From NCBI RefSeq assembly GCF_002585305.1, contig NZ_NUNF01000002.1:137727-171596 (forward strand): DNA of 33,870 nt, written 5' to 3'. Source of the DNA: Bacillus sp. AFS037270 (GTDB lineage Bacteria; Bacillota; Bacilli; Bacillales_B; DSM-18226). Below the pieces are notes generated by a model. It saw nothing but the letters and a program-made list of their open reading frames with translations. It did not search any database and was not told the origin of the DNA. Numbering within the stretch: the stretch's first letter is position 1; the number at the start of each line of letters is the position of its first letter. Position numbers and translations under genes: made by a program. Shown in pieces: positions 1 through 6,765 of the stretch.

Positions 1-54
1 TTCGGCCGGATTGGCTTATGCTTGTCGGGGCTAATCAAGGCGCTTGCGCTTTTC
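1..54 (-). repeat. Edge of a dispersed Bacillaceae intergenic repeat
   Basis: Read on the minus strand this stretch contains AAGCGCAAGCGCCTTGA followed by a GC-rich segment with CCCCGACAAGC. The plus-strand sequence starting near 33690 has the closely similar AAGCGGAAGCGCCTTGA followed by another GC-rich, CGCAAGAC-containing segment. The two are therefore probably members of one dispersed repeat family. The copy is cut by the window start, so its full length is unknown. In B. subtilis the gene after dgkB is rlmCD, which is not visible here. Confidence 0.5.
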
Positions 55-996
55 TTAACTATATCTTTGACCTGTAACCCAATCTGTCGGACGGTCATTC
101 GGACGGATATCATCTAGAGGCACAAACACTTCTAAATGACGGTATAGATTTTCAAACTCTGCCGGAAGCAGACCGCCAAATTCACCGTCTAAATTTAATT
201 GGACCTTTTCGCTGGAATAAACCTTAATTCGATTAGCCTGTGTATAAATCACATTTGGATCGTTTACATGTTCACCGCGAACTGCTAGTGACGAAATCCG
301 GATAAACTCAGCCAGATTTACCTTTTTCAAAATTAACAAAGAGAATAAACCATCATTAATCGAAGCGTCCGGTGCCAGCTTTTCAAATCCACCGATTGAG
401 TTGGTCAGCCCGACAAGGAACATCATGGCTTCCCCCTCAAACAGCTTTCCATCATATTCAATCCGAAGATCTGACGCTTTAATGGACGGTAGCATTTCCA
501 TTCCTTTTAAATAGTAGGCAAGCTGCCCGAGCATGGTCTTTAGTTTGCTTGGCACTTCATATGTAATCTCGGTTATCCGGCCGCCGCCAGCAATATTAAT
601 AAAATAACGATCATTAATCCGGCCAATGTCTACGGGAATTAGTTCCCCTTTTGTAATGATATCCACTGCCATTCCGATATCTCTTGGAATTTGGAGGGCT
701 CGGGCAAAATCATTGGTTGTTCCTGCTGGAATAATTCCTAATTTTGGTCGATATTCTTGTTCAGCGAGGCCGTTTACTACTTCATGTATGGTTCCATCGC
801 CACCTGCAGCAATGACTACATCGTACTGACGTTCCACTGCCAGCCGTGCCGCCTGCGTTGCATCTCCTGCACCTGTTGTAGCATGGCAGGATGCCTCATA
901 GCCGGCGATTTCTAGTTTTTCAAGGATTTCCGGTAAATTCTTCTTCAGAATTTCCCGTCCTGAAGTAGGATTATATATCAGTCGTGCTCTTTTCAT
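55..996 (-). CDS. dagK: Diacylglycerol kinase (DagK/DgkB family)
   Basis: A 313-residue cytoplasmic lipid kinase that phosphorylates diacylglycerol to phosphatidic acid, recycling the diacylglycerol released during lipoteichoic acid synthesis. The catalytic-domain signature GGDGT is at residues 65-69, followed by the family pattern GIIPAGTTNDFARAL at about 87-101; the second half is the beta-sandwich domain typical of the YegS/DgkB fold. Length matches the roughly 300 residues of Bacillus DgkB. The ATG at 996 is preceded by a GGATGATG Shine-Dalgarno site. In B. subtilis dgkB follows gatB directly; here about 8 kb of accessory genes separate them. Family assignment is secure; substrate specificity is inferred from the family. 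Confidence 0.93.
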   Translation of the reverse strand: MKRARLIYNPTSGREILKKNLPEILEKLEIAGYEASCHATTGAGDATQAARLAVERQYDVVIAAGGDGTIHEVVNGLAEQEYRPKLGIIPAGTTNDFARALQIPRDIGMAVDIITKGELIPVDIGRINDRYFINIAGGGRITEITYEVPSKLKTMLGQLAYYLKGMEMLPSIKASDLRIEYDGKLFEGEAMMFLVGLTNSIGGFEKLAPDASINDGLFSLLILKKVNLAEFIRISSLAVRGEHVNDPNVIYTQANRIKVYSSEKVQLNLDGEFGGLLPAEFENLYRHLEVFVPLDDIRPNDRPTDWVTGQRYS

Positions 997-1090
997 TAAT
1001 CATCATCCTATTTATTAAATAACAATTGGCGTTGTCAGTTCTATATTCTACCAATTATTATTCAAGCTTACAAATATATTGGTAAACTGA

Positions 1091-2008
1091 TTATTGATTT
1101 ATGTTCAGCTTAACCTCATACGCATTGCTAATATGAATCAGGTATTTTCTCTCACCAGATTGATATACCGCGCTTTTTGGCCCAGCAGCATCATGCTCTT
1201 CGCCCTTCGGTTCCTCTGTGATTTTCCACTCTTTCCCACTCAGTTGGTCAACACCAACGGTCTCTACCGTCATATTACTATTTTTCATCACATTCACCGT
1301 TACAGCTGATGAACTTTCAATATTCCAGTCGTTCACAAGAGTGCGAGGTTTAAGACTAAGTGAATTATTATTTCCTACCACTTCTAGTTTTACATTGTTA
1401 GGAACCAGAATAGTTGCTGCCACGATTCCCTGTGAATTAAACGGACCCATTTCGTCAGGCAGCATTTTAAAATTCAGATAGAGCGTGTCCCCCTTCTGAT
1501 TGGCCATAACAATATCGTCCGCATTCTTTAGCAAAGCTGTTTTTTTCGCCGTTTCTACTCTGTATGTGCCAAACATCGAGACCGCTTTGTCTTCTGTTGC
1601 CTCAACCGTCATATCATACCCAACAGATCTGACTACTACACGTTTTATACTGTCATCCGTTTTATACGAAAAAGCCGGGAGATCATAGGAACGGACTTCT
1701 TTTGCCATCACCTCTTCTACCTTGCCCATCACACCTGCTGAGCTAAGAACCGCAAAGATAATACCTGCAGTACCAATTAATCCGACAAAGAAGATACTTA
1801 GAAAATCATATTTTAATATGGGCTGTTCCTGTCTTGAAAGAAATAAATAGACTAAAATTTCAACCCCCAAAACCACTAGTAATACCGGCCACCAAGCCAT
1901 CAGCACCTCCGCTAAGTTTAAACCGAGGAACTTTGAAAAGAAAAGGAAGAGGCCTAGGAAAATAAGGGAGGCCCCCATTGAAAACGTTCCAACGCGCCAA
2001 GTCCTCAT
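1091..2008 (-). CDS. LiaI/LiaF-like membrane protein of the ECF sigma operon
   Basis: A 305-residue membrane protein with three predicted N-terminal transmembrane segments (about residues 8-27, 37-57 and 68-90) and a long extracytoplasmic C-terminal half. The N-terminal pattern (short loop, then MAWWPVLLVVLGVEIL) is that of the LiaI-LiaF-type transmembrane region; the C-terminal part looks like a beta-rich DUF4097/LiaF-type domain, with alternating hydrophobic residues and motifs such as VVGNNNSLSLKPR. Its ATG overlaps the stop of the 31-residue gene upstream (ATGA), so it is the last gene of a translationally coupled operon headed by an ECF sigma factor. LiaF-like proteins act in envelope-stress signalling, so a role in sensing or responding to envelope damage is inferred, not shown. 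Confidence 0.8.
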   Translation of the reverse strand: MRTWRVGTFSMGASLIFLGLFLFFSKFLGLNLAEVLMAWWPVLLVVLGVEILVYLFLSRQEQPILKYDFLSIFFVGLIGTAGIIFAVLSSAGVMGKVEEVMAKEVRSYDLPAFSYKTDDSIKRVVVRSVGYDMTVEATEDKAVSMFGTYRVETAKKTALLKNADDIVMANQKGDTLYLNFKMLPDEMGPFNSQGIVAATILVPNNVKLEVVGNNNSLSLKPRTLVNDWNIESSSAVTVNVMKNSNMTVETVGVDQLSGKEWKITEEPKGEEHDAAGPKSAVYQSGERKYLIHISNAYEVKLNINQ

Positions 2009-2100
2009 TCTTTATGCTCCCCCTTTCTTTTTCTAAAAAGAAACCCAATTCCGGCTCCAATCAGTACTACACCAGCCATCCTGCTTCCCCACTTACTCAT
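2005..2100 (-). CDS. 31-residue single-pass membrane peptide
   Basis: A small gene in the sigma operon. It encodes 31 residues: a short N-terminus with Lys and Arg, a hydrophobic Gly-rich core (MAGVVLIGAGIGFLF) and a basic tail (RKRKGEHK), the layout of a one-pass membrane peptide with a cytoplasmic basic end. Its ATG at 2100 overlaps the final codons and stop of the triplicated membrane protein (stop 2093-2095), and its own TGA overlaps the ATG of the next gene at 2008. Overlaps on both sides indicate translational coupling and argue for a real gene. The Shine-Dalgarno site of the next gene (GGGGGAG) lies inside its 3' end. No function is known to me. Confidence 0.65.
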   Translation of the reverse strand: MSKWGSRMAGVVLIGAGIGFLFRKRKGEHKE

Positions 2101-3178
2101 GGCTTTTTGCCTCCCTCTTTTGTTTACTGCCAGATAAAAGCTTGATTCCGCCACCAATTAACAACACACAGACAAGAGCGGTTTGGAAATAGCCTTGAAT
2201 CCAATACATGATATCTACATTGATTAATCGATTGATAAACGGTGAGAAGGCGGGCAGCAGGATGTTCATCAATAAATAATAAACCCCTAACAAGACAAGC
2301 CCGATTCCAACCCACTTTTGATGGTTAAGGAAGTAAGCGATAATTGGTTCATCTTCGACCTTTTCTACCCCAAACCTTGAAACCTTCTGCATGGCATCAA
2401 AGAAGCTATAGAACCAAATGATCGGGATTAAGAACAAGAAGATTCCCAGTCTTAATACGTCTAAGATATAAATCGAGAACAAGAATGCAGCCATTAACTG
2501 GATTCCGCGGCGCTGCAAGCCTAAATATAGGTGTCCCGCTCCCGGGAAAATCGAGAGAAAGGTTGCAATCGATTTACTCTTTTTTCCGTCCTCCCGGCGC
2601 ATTTCAAAGTCCTCAAAGATTGTTCGGTCAATCAGCTCTTCTCCACGCTGCTTTTTATTTACTTGCTGAACGGCATCAAAAAATCCATATACCCAGATAA
2701 TCGGCAGTCCTGCCAAGAAAACCATAAACTCGCTGCGGTTGGACATGGATGTTACAAAGATGACCATGACAGCCAGTCCTAGAAACGCTCCTAGCAGCGT
2801 TAATCCTCTATTCATAAGGCCAATTTGGAAGTGTCCTAGTCCTGGGATAAAGGAGAGGACAATCGTATAAAAGCGCTCTGAGTCTTGGGCAGCCTTGTTA
2901 GGATTCTGAGGGTCAGTGTCCCCTTCAGCGAGACGTGCCTTCTTTTGTTTTGAGACCTGTACGCCCATATCGATAAAACTGATCAAATAAATAAAGATTC
3001 CCGCCATGAATGCTAAGATGGCAACCTCTGGGGTGTTATTCATTAAGGCTATTACGGTAACGAATGCCAGGCCAACAACCGAAAGTAAATACAGAACCCC
3101 GCGCACCATATTACCGAAATAAATATGTCCGAGGCCAGGAAAAAGGGATAGTGTTAATGCCTTGGTTGAACTTTTCAT
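2093..3178 (-). CDS. Membrane protein with three tandem FPGxGHxYxGxxxRG repeats
   Basis: A 361-residue polytopic membrane protein. The same module occurs three times: a (F/I)PG(L/A)GH-x(4)-G-x(3)-RG motif at about residues 12-27, 111-125 and 211-225, followed by two hydrophobic segments and an amphipathic (F/I)FDAxQxVxK-like motif at 65-77, 163-175 and 256-268. The spacing of roughly 100 residues indicates internal triplication. The motif recalls TM2-type short membrane domains. After the third module come two further membrane helices (about 287-310 and 332-348) and a basic tail. Its ATG overlaps the anti-sigma stop (ATGA) and its stop overlaps the start of the 31-residue gene. A signalling or envelope role is inferred only from the operon. 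Confidence 0.82.
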   Translation of the reverse strand: MKSSTKALTLSLFPGLGHIYFGNMVRGVLYLLSVVGLAFVTVIALMNNTPEVAILAFMAGIFIYLISFIDMGVQVSKQKKARLAEGDTDPQNPNKAAQDSERFYTIVLSFIPGLGHFQIGLMNRGLTLLGAFLGLAVMVIFVTSMSNRSEFMVFLAGLPIIWVYGFFDAVQQVNKKQRGEELIDRTIFEDFEMRREDGKKSKSIATFLSIFPGAGHLYLGLQRRGIQLMAAFLFSIYILDVLRLGIFLFLIPIIWFYSFFDAMQKVSRFGVEKVEDEPIIAYFLNHQKWVGIGLVLLGVYYLLMNILLPAFSPFINRLINVDIMYWIQGYFQTALVCVLLIGGGIKLLSGSKQKREAKSHE

Positions 3179-3711
3179 TTCTTATTTGCCTCCTTTTTTT
3201 CTAGTGAATCCATCCATGCAAATGTTTTATTAATAACTCCTTCCGTCACAGAAGGCTTAGGTTTCCTTTTCTGAATCATCGGTTTCTCTAAAGAACCAGC
3301 ATACGTTGCAAGCGATTGAAACGCCCCCGAAAACATTAGAAGCAAAGTCGCAGCCGCTGCCAGCAAATAATGAAAACCTGCCCTCTGATACAACGGCTTC
3401 CTTTCGGTGCCAGGCACCGAATTCACCATTTCCACACCCTTAAAAGTACTATGGGTGACAGGCACCGAGAAAACTATTTCCACATTGTTAATGTTCTTAT
3501 TTGTGAAAGGTCCCATTTCCATTACACGGTCGGTGAAATTTGGTTCGTCTGGAAGGGCTGGCAGGGAGGTTTCATTTGCTGTTACAGCTTGTAAGTAAAC
3601 TTCTAGACACTGATCACATGTATAGAGATGACTTTCCAAATCTTCGCGGCGGTCTTCACTAAGTTCGTCCTTCACATAATGCTGCCATTCTTCGTAACTG
3701 TAATGCTTCAT
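3175..3711 (-). CDS. Zinc-type anti-sigma factor with an inserted repeat
   Basis: A 178-residue single-pass membrane protein. The N-terminal cytosolic region has the HxxxCxxC zinc motif of anti-sigma domains (H28, C32, C35), followed by one transmembrane segment at about 115-133 and a basic extracytoplasmic tail. The ATG at 3711 overlaps the sigma stop (ATGA) and has AAGGAGG nine bases upstream; an in-frame TTG at 3732 lies within the sigma gene, at the Shine-Dalgarno site, and is less likely. It should bind and hold the adjacent ECF sigma factor at the membrane. Residues about 76-104 are unusual: they contain two similar strings, VEIVFSVPVT and VEMVNSVPGT, encoded by a duplicated DNA repeat (3406-3510), and look like an in-frame insertion in the linker before the membrane helix. 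Confidence 0.85.
   Translation of the reverse strand: MKHYSYEEWQHYVKDELSEDRREDLESHLYTCDQCLEVYLQAVTANETSLPALPDEPNFTDRVMEMGPFTNKNINNVEIVFSVPVTHSTFKGVEMVNSVPGTERKPLYQRAGFHYLLAAAATLLLMFSGAFQSLATYAGSLEKPMIQKRKPKPSVTEGVINKTFAWMDSLEKKEANKK
3405..3520. repeat. Two tandem copies of a GGTGMCAGGCACC repeat inside the anti-sigma gene
   Basis: CGGTGCCAGGCACCG at 3405-3419 is a near-perfect palindrome followed by CATTTCCACACCCTTAA. GGTGACAGGCACCG at 3454-3467 is followed by CTATTTCCACATTGTTAA. The two units are about 48-50 bp long, and a third, decayed unit may start near 3507 (AAAGGTCCCATTTCC). The same core, GGTGACAGGCACC, forms the terminator hairpin at 23793-23817, so it is probably a dispersed repeat in this genome. 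Confidence 0.7.
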
Positions 3712-4253
3712 GAAAAATCGTCCTCCTTCCAATTCTTTTTTATCCAGTTTCTCGCTCGGTACAACTTGGTCTCAATCGTTTTCACCTGAACATTTTGTTC
3801 CTCGGCCATTTGCTGATAGCTTTTTTCAGCTATGTAAAAACCGTAAATCACATCCCGGTAATTCTCCGGAACTTCATTCAGCTTTTTTTGAACAAGGCGG
3901 CGCTGGTCCTGGGCGATAACTTCTTTTTCCACACTATCCTTTGGCGTCCCCAGCACCTGCTGTTCGAGTGCCTCCACAACATCCTCTCTTCGTCTTGCCT
4001 GTTTTCGTTTAACATCTATTGCATGGTTAACGGCAATCCGCGTCATCCACGTTTTAAACCCTTGATTTCCATACTGGGGGAGAGAGGAGTAAATTTTCAT
4101 AAATACTTCCTGGGCAGCGTCTTCTGCTTCCTTTTGATCGCGAAGAACCGCAAAGACAGTCCGGAACACATCATTGCGATACTTCTCGACCAATAGACGA
4201 AAGGCATGATCATTGCCCTCGAGTACTTTTTCAATTAAGACTGTGTCACTAAT
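3708..4253 (-). CDS. ECF RNA polymerase sigma factor, probable ATT start
   Basis: An extracytoplasmic-function sigma factor of 181 residues if read from ATT at 4253. Region 2 is clear (AEDAAQEVFMKIY, FKTWMTRIAVNHAIDVKRK) and region 4 shows the VPENYRDVIYGFYIAEKSYQ and VQVKTIETKLYRARNWIKK helix-turn-helix pattern. The typical N-terminus (LIEKVLEGNDHAFRLLVEKY) is encoded upstream of the first standard start codon, TTG at 4193. An in-frame stop lies at 4281-4283, and between it and 4193 there is no ATG, GTG or TTG. ATT at 4251-4253 is preceded by an AAAGGGGGG Shine-Dalgarno site (4260-4270). Either ATT is the start or one base is wrong. It heads the operon with its anti-sigma factor. Confidence 0.85.
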   Translation of the reverse strand: MSDTVLIEKVLEGNDHAFRLLVEKYRNDVFRTVFAVLRDQKEAEDAAQEVFMKIYSSLPQYGNQGFKTWMTRIAVNHAIDVKRKQARRREDVVEALEQQVLGTPKDSVEKEVIAQDQRRLVQKKLNEVPENYRDVIYGFYIAEKSYQQMAEEQNVQVKTIETKLYRARNWIKKNWKEDDFS

Positions 4254-4254
4254 C

Positions 4255-4270
4255 GTTCTCCCCCCCTTTC
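4255..4270 (-). promoter_or_regulatory. Ribosome binding site deciding the ATT start of the ECF sigma gene
   Basis: On the minus strand the string GAAAGGGGGGGAGAACG directly precedes ATT at 4253. The purine-rich core is close to the anti-Shine-Dalgarno complement and sits at normal distance from ATT. The alternative TTG start at 4193 has no comparable site (AATGATCATGCC precedes it). A CGTCTA hexamer at 4290-4295, read on the minus strand, could be an ECF-type -10 for autoregulation, but a convincing -35 partner was not found. Confidence 0.5.
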
Positions 4271-4388
4271 TTTTTTTCTTTCACAACAATAGACGAAACT
4301 TATCTGAATTAACCCTACACATATTTTAAAAAATTTATAAGATTTTTTTCATCATAACATGACTAATGTAAAAGTCTGGATCCCCCCA

Positions 4389-4674
4389 TTAATTAACCCA
4401 AATAAAAAAACGTGGAGGAATATCCTCACACGTCTCAAACGTTTCTATTGTGATAATCGTAAAATACAAACTACACTCATGCGGTATCTTGAACGGCTCC
4501 CTCTCAGAAATGGAGCTAAACAATTCCTTGAGAGCTTCATTTCGAGCTGGTTCATCCAGATTCCCCATCCAAGAAACCGATTCTACAACTGGAGACTACC
4601 ATTAATTTCACAGGTATATCTTCTCATGAACGCGCATAGCTATTAGCAACTTGGCCAAAATCTGTCGGCTTCAT
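4389..4674 (-). pseudogene. Remnant of a class I SAM-dependent methyltransferase
   Basis: Read on the minus strand from ATG at 4674, preceded by AAGGGAG, the sequence gives MKPTDFGQVANSYARS, an in-frame TGA where homologs have Arg (CGA to TGA), then EDIPVKLM: the N-terminus of methyltransferases of the type M-x-(T/N)DFGKVAxxYAxxREDIP. After a frame change it continues with VVESVSWMGNLDEPARNEAL and then an IPHxCSL string, the C-terminus of the same family, running to a stop at 4389. The central part, about 150 residues including the SAM-binding glycine motif, is missing. The gene is therefore broken by an internal deletion, a nonsense change and a frame shift. It occupies most of the 525-base gap between the sigma gene and plsY. 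A 95-residue open frame on the plus strand here is a shadow. Confidence 0.72.
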
Positions 4675-4778
4675 ATAGAGAACTCCCTTTTCTTCCTAAT
4701 TGTGATAATTTACCAAAATAATACCATTCTAGTATGTTAGAATTCTATTAGAAAATATATTGTGAGGGAATGATGTAA

Positions 4779-5408
4779 ATGTTTTGGTCGCTGCTTTTAG
4801 CTTCCTACTTAATTGGAAGCATTCCCACCGCACTAATTGTAGGCAAGCTATTCTTCGGGGTCGATATCCGCGAGCTCGGAAGTAAAAACCCCGGCGCCAC
4901 CAACACCCTTAGAGTCCTCGGTAAGAAATGGGCCGTGGTTGTGCTCCTCATTGATCTGGCAAAAGGCTCATTAGCTGCTTATCTGCCAATCTACTTTCAG
5001 CTTGATGCAGAGCCGCTATACTTCGGCCTATCAGCAGTCATTGGTCATTGTTTTCCCATTTTCGCAGGTTTTCGAGGCGGCAAAGCGATTGCAACTACAG
5101 CTGGTGCTCTGTTGATTTCGAATATCCCTTTACTGGTCATCGCCTATGTATGCTTTTTCTTAGTAATCTTTCTAACAAAATATGTATTTATTGGCTCCAT
5201 CTCAGTTGGCCTTAGCATGTTTGCTTATGCCCTTATCTCTCCTAAACTGGAATTAGAACTTATCTTCTTAGTGTTTTCACTTTTTTTACTGTATCTTCAC
5301 CGCTCCAACATACGTAATTTCATCCTTGGCATTGAACCGAAGATTAATGATAAAAAACTGATAAACGATCGCATTCCACCAAAGAACGGCGGCGGCTATA
5401 AGATGTAA
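4779..5408 (+). CDS. plsY: Glycerol-3-phosphate acyltransferase PlsY
   Basis: A 209-residue integral membrane acyltransferase that transfers the acyl group from acyl-phosphate to glycerol 3-phosphate, the first step of phosphatidic acid synthesis. All three PlsY motifs are visible: GSIPT at 13-17, GSKNPGATN at 34-42 and the GHCFPIFAGFRGGKAIAT loop at 89-106, between about five hydrophobic segments. Length is close to the usual 190-210. The ATG at 4779 follows GAGGGAATGATGTAA. It is monocistronic, ending in a strong terminator, and is not beside parE/parC, where the main Bacillus plsY usually lies, so it may be a second copy; that cannot be decided from this window. Confidence 0.92.
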   Translation: MFWSLLLASYLIGSIPTALIVGKLFFGVDIRELGSKNPGATNTLRVLGKKWAVVVLLIDLAKGSLAAYLPIYFQLDAEPLYFGLSAVIGHCFPIFAGFRGGKAIATTAGALLISNIPLLVIAYVCFFLVIFLTKYVFIGSISVGLSMFAYALISPKLELELIFLVFSLFLLYLHRSNIRNFILGIEPKINDKKLINDRIPPKNGGGYKM

Positions 5409-5411
5409 CCA

Positions 5412-5452
5412 AAAAGGGGGGCCTTCTAATTGAAGTCCCCCCCTTCTTTTTT
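5412..5452 (+). terminator. Rho-independent terminator of plsY
   Basis: The stem AAGGGGGGCCTTC pairs with GAAGTCCCCCCCTT across a short TAAT loop, followed on the plus strand by CTTTTTT. It lies four bases past the plsY stop codon and reaches the end of the convergent thioredoxin-like gene. Confidence 0.85.
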
Positions 5453-6002
5453 ATAAAAGTTTAGCTATGATGCTATCAGCAACCGTTTGCCATATTCCAG
5501 CGTCGGTTAGGTATGAATCTCTTAGCTGCTTATACATCGCCATTTGCTTCTCTTGGAAATCTGGTGCGTCCTTGTCTGGAAGTCCTGCACGCCTTTCCAT
5601 CACAAGCGCCTGCATCTCTGCTGCCCTCGGCCCCCAAACCGCCACTTCTTCACCTTTCTTATTTATAAAAACATAAATAGGAATCGCTCGGGATGTGCCG
5701 TTGGTTAAGTATTGGTCCATTAATTCTAGGTTTTGATCACGGAGGACAAAACGAAGTTCCATCCCCGCTGCCTCGGCAATCTTCATCAAAACAGGGTTAT
5801 TGAGCAGCGCATCACCGCACCAATCCTCTGACAGTGCAATAACCCTTAATTGTTGCTCCTTTAAAGCTCCCAGCCTGCCTTGATCCTCGGCCGTTAAGTT
5901 AAACTTCTCATAAATAGTCAGCATTTCTTCTTTATTTTGCTTCATTGAGTGGATGTACTCGTCAGAACTCAACCCTTTTTGATACCATTCATTTAAATTC
6001 AT
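5451..6002 (-). CDS. Thioredoxin-like protein with a single-cysteine CGDA motif
   Basis: A 183-residue cytoplasmic protein of the thioredoxin family. The active-site region reads LSEDWCGDALLNNP (Cys 62); the second cysteine of the usual WCxxC is replaced by Ala 65, so it cannot form the standard intramolecular disulfide. A cis-proline-like segment (RAIPIYVFI) and the KKGEEVAVWGPR turn follow, then a helical C-terminus. The ATG at 6002 has AGAGGTG at proper distance; the GTG at 6014 falls on that Shine-Dalgarno site and was rejected. It follows the DUF1697 gene by 18 bases, in one transcript. Substrate unknown; a monothiol or thiol-binding role is inferred. Confidence 0.82.
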   Translation of the reverse strand: MNLNEWYQKGLSSDEYIHSMKQNKEEMLTIYEKFNLTAEDQGRLGALKEQQLRVIALSEDWCGDALLNNPVLMKIAEAAGMELRFVLRDQNLELMDQYLTNGTSRAIPIYVFINKKGEEVAVWGPRAAEMQALVMERRAGLPDKDAPDFQEKQMAMYKQLRDSYLTDAGIWQTVADSIIAKLL

Positions 6003-6020
6003 GTTCGTATGCACCTCTTT

Positions 6021-6557
6021 TTAAAATGATTTTGAGAGATCCTCTAGCTTCACAACCGTCTTCCAATTACGTACAGTTGCCGGTACGCGAAGTTTGGGAA
6101 GCTGTGTTGCCAGCTTAGAATCCCTGATACTCTTACGGAAGTAGAAGTAAACTTCTTTCCCCTTAATTTTACACTCTTCTAAATCATTGTTATAGCTGTA
6201 CATGTGGTTGATACCCTCTCTAGAAGGTTCTCCTCCCAAAAAGGCAACTTGGACACTTTCCCCTTCACTTAACATATCCGTTGAATATGGGCAATCCTGG
6301 ATAATCTGTTGTAGTTCCTCCGCGGTTCTTATAACGACCGGCACTGGAAAACCAAAGGTATTATTTAGTTCTTCCTCAATTTTCTTACTAAGTTGTTCTG
6401 CTTCCTCTACTGATTCAAATAAAACATTACCACTTTGAATATATGTCTTCACTTTTTGTAAGCCCAGCGATTCTAATAGGTTTTTTAAGTCTGCCATCTT
6501 AATTTTGTGATGCCCGCCAACATTAATACCCCGTAACAGCCCAATATAAATAGTCAT
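6021..6557 (-). CDS. DUF1697 family protein
   Basis: A 178-residue soluble protein of the DUF1697 family, recognisable by its N-terminus (YIGLLRGINVGGHHKIKMAD), the KTYIQSGNVLFES segment and the ATVRNWKTVVKL C-terminal signature. Members are widespread single-domain cytoplasmic proteins without an established biochemical role. The ATG at 6557 has a GCGAGGCTGAGGA site just upstream. It is probably co-transcribed with the thioredoxin-like gene 18 bases downstream. Nothing is unusual in length or motifs. Confidence 0.88.
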   Translation of the reverse strand: MTIYIGLLRGINVGGHHKIKMADLKNLLESLGLQKVKTYIQSGNVLFESVEEAEQLSKKIEEELNNTFGFPVPVVIRTAEELQQIIQDCPYSTDMLSEGESVQVAFLGGEPSREGINHMYSYNNDLEECKIKGKEVYFYFRKSIRDSKLATQLPKLRVPATVRNWKTVVKLEDLSKSF

Positions 6558-6720
6558 TCCTCAGCCTCGCATCCTTATGATATCCCTTACCTAAATCTTA
6601 CCATTTAGAATAAAGAATAAACTATCGAAAAGACTTATACTCTAAAATCTTACTGTTTTCGTTTTTGGGAGGTTTCCCTATGAAAATAAATAGGAAAATA
6701 AAGAGGGAGACAATCCGCAT

Positions 6721-6762
6721 ATGAAGAACAATAATAATAACAATAATAAAATGGAGGAATAA
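6721..6762 (+). CDS. Possible poly-Asn leader peptide upstream of the VOC gene
   Basis: ATG at 6721, preceded by AGAGGGAGACA, opens a 13-codon frame giving MKNNNNNNNKMEE and a stop at 6762. The VOC start lies four bases after this stop and its Shine-Dalgarno site (GGAGG) is inside the last codons. The run of AAY codons may just be low-complexity DNA, but the position suits a leader peptide. Expression is not shown. Confidence 0.25.
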   Translation: MKNNNNNNNKMEE

Positions 6763-6765
6763 ACG

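Noticed and set aside
1050..1084. TACCAAT ... ATTGGTA inverted repeat after the LiaF-like gene as a terminator
   Set aside because: The loop is long and AT-rich and no U-run follows on the minus strand.
4359..4646. 95-codon plus-strand open frame
   Set aside because: It is antisense to the methyltransferase remnant, has no Shine-Dalgarno site and gives no recognisable protein.
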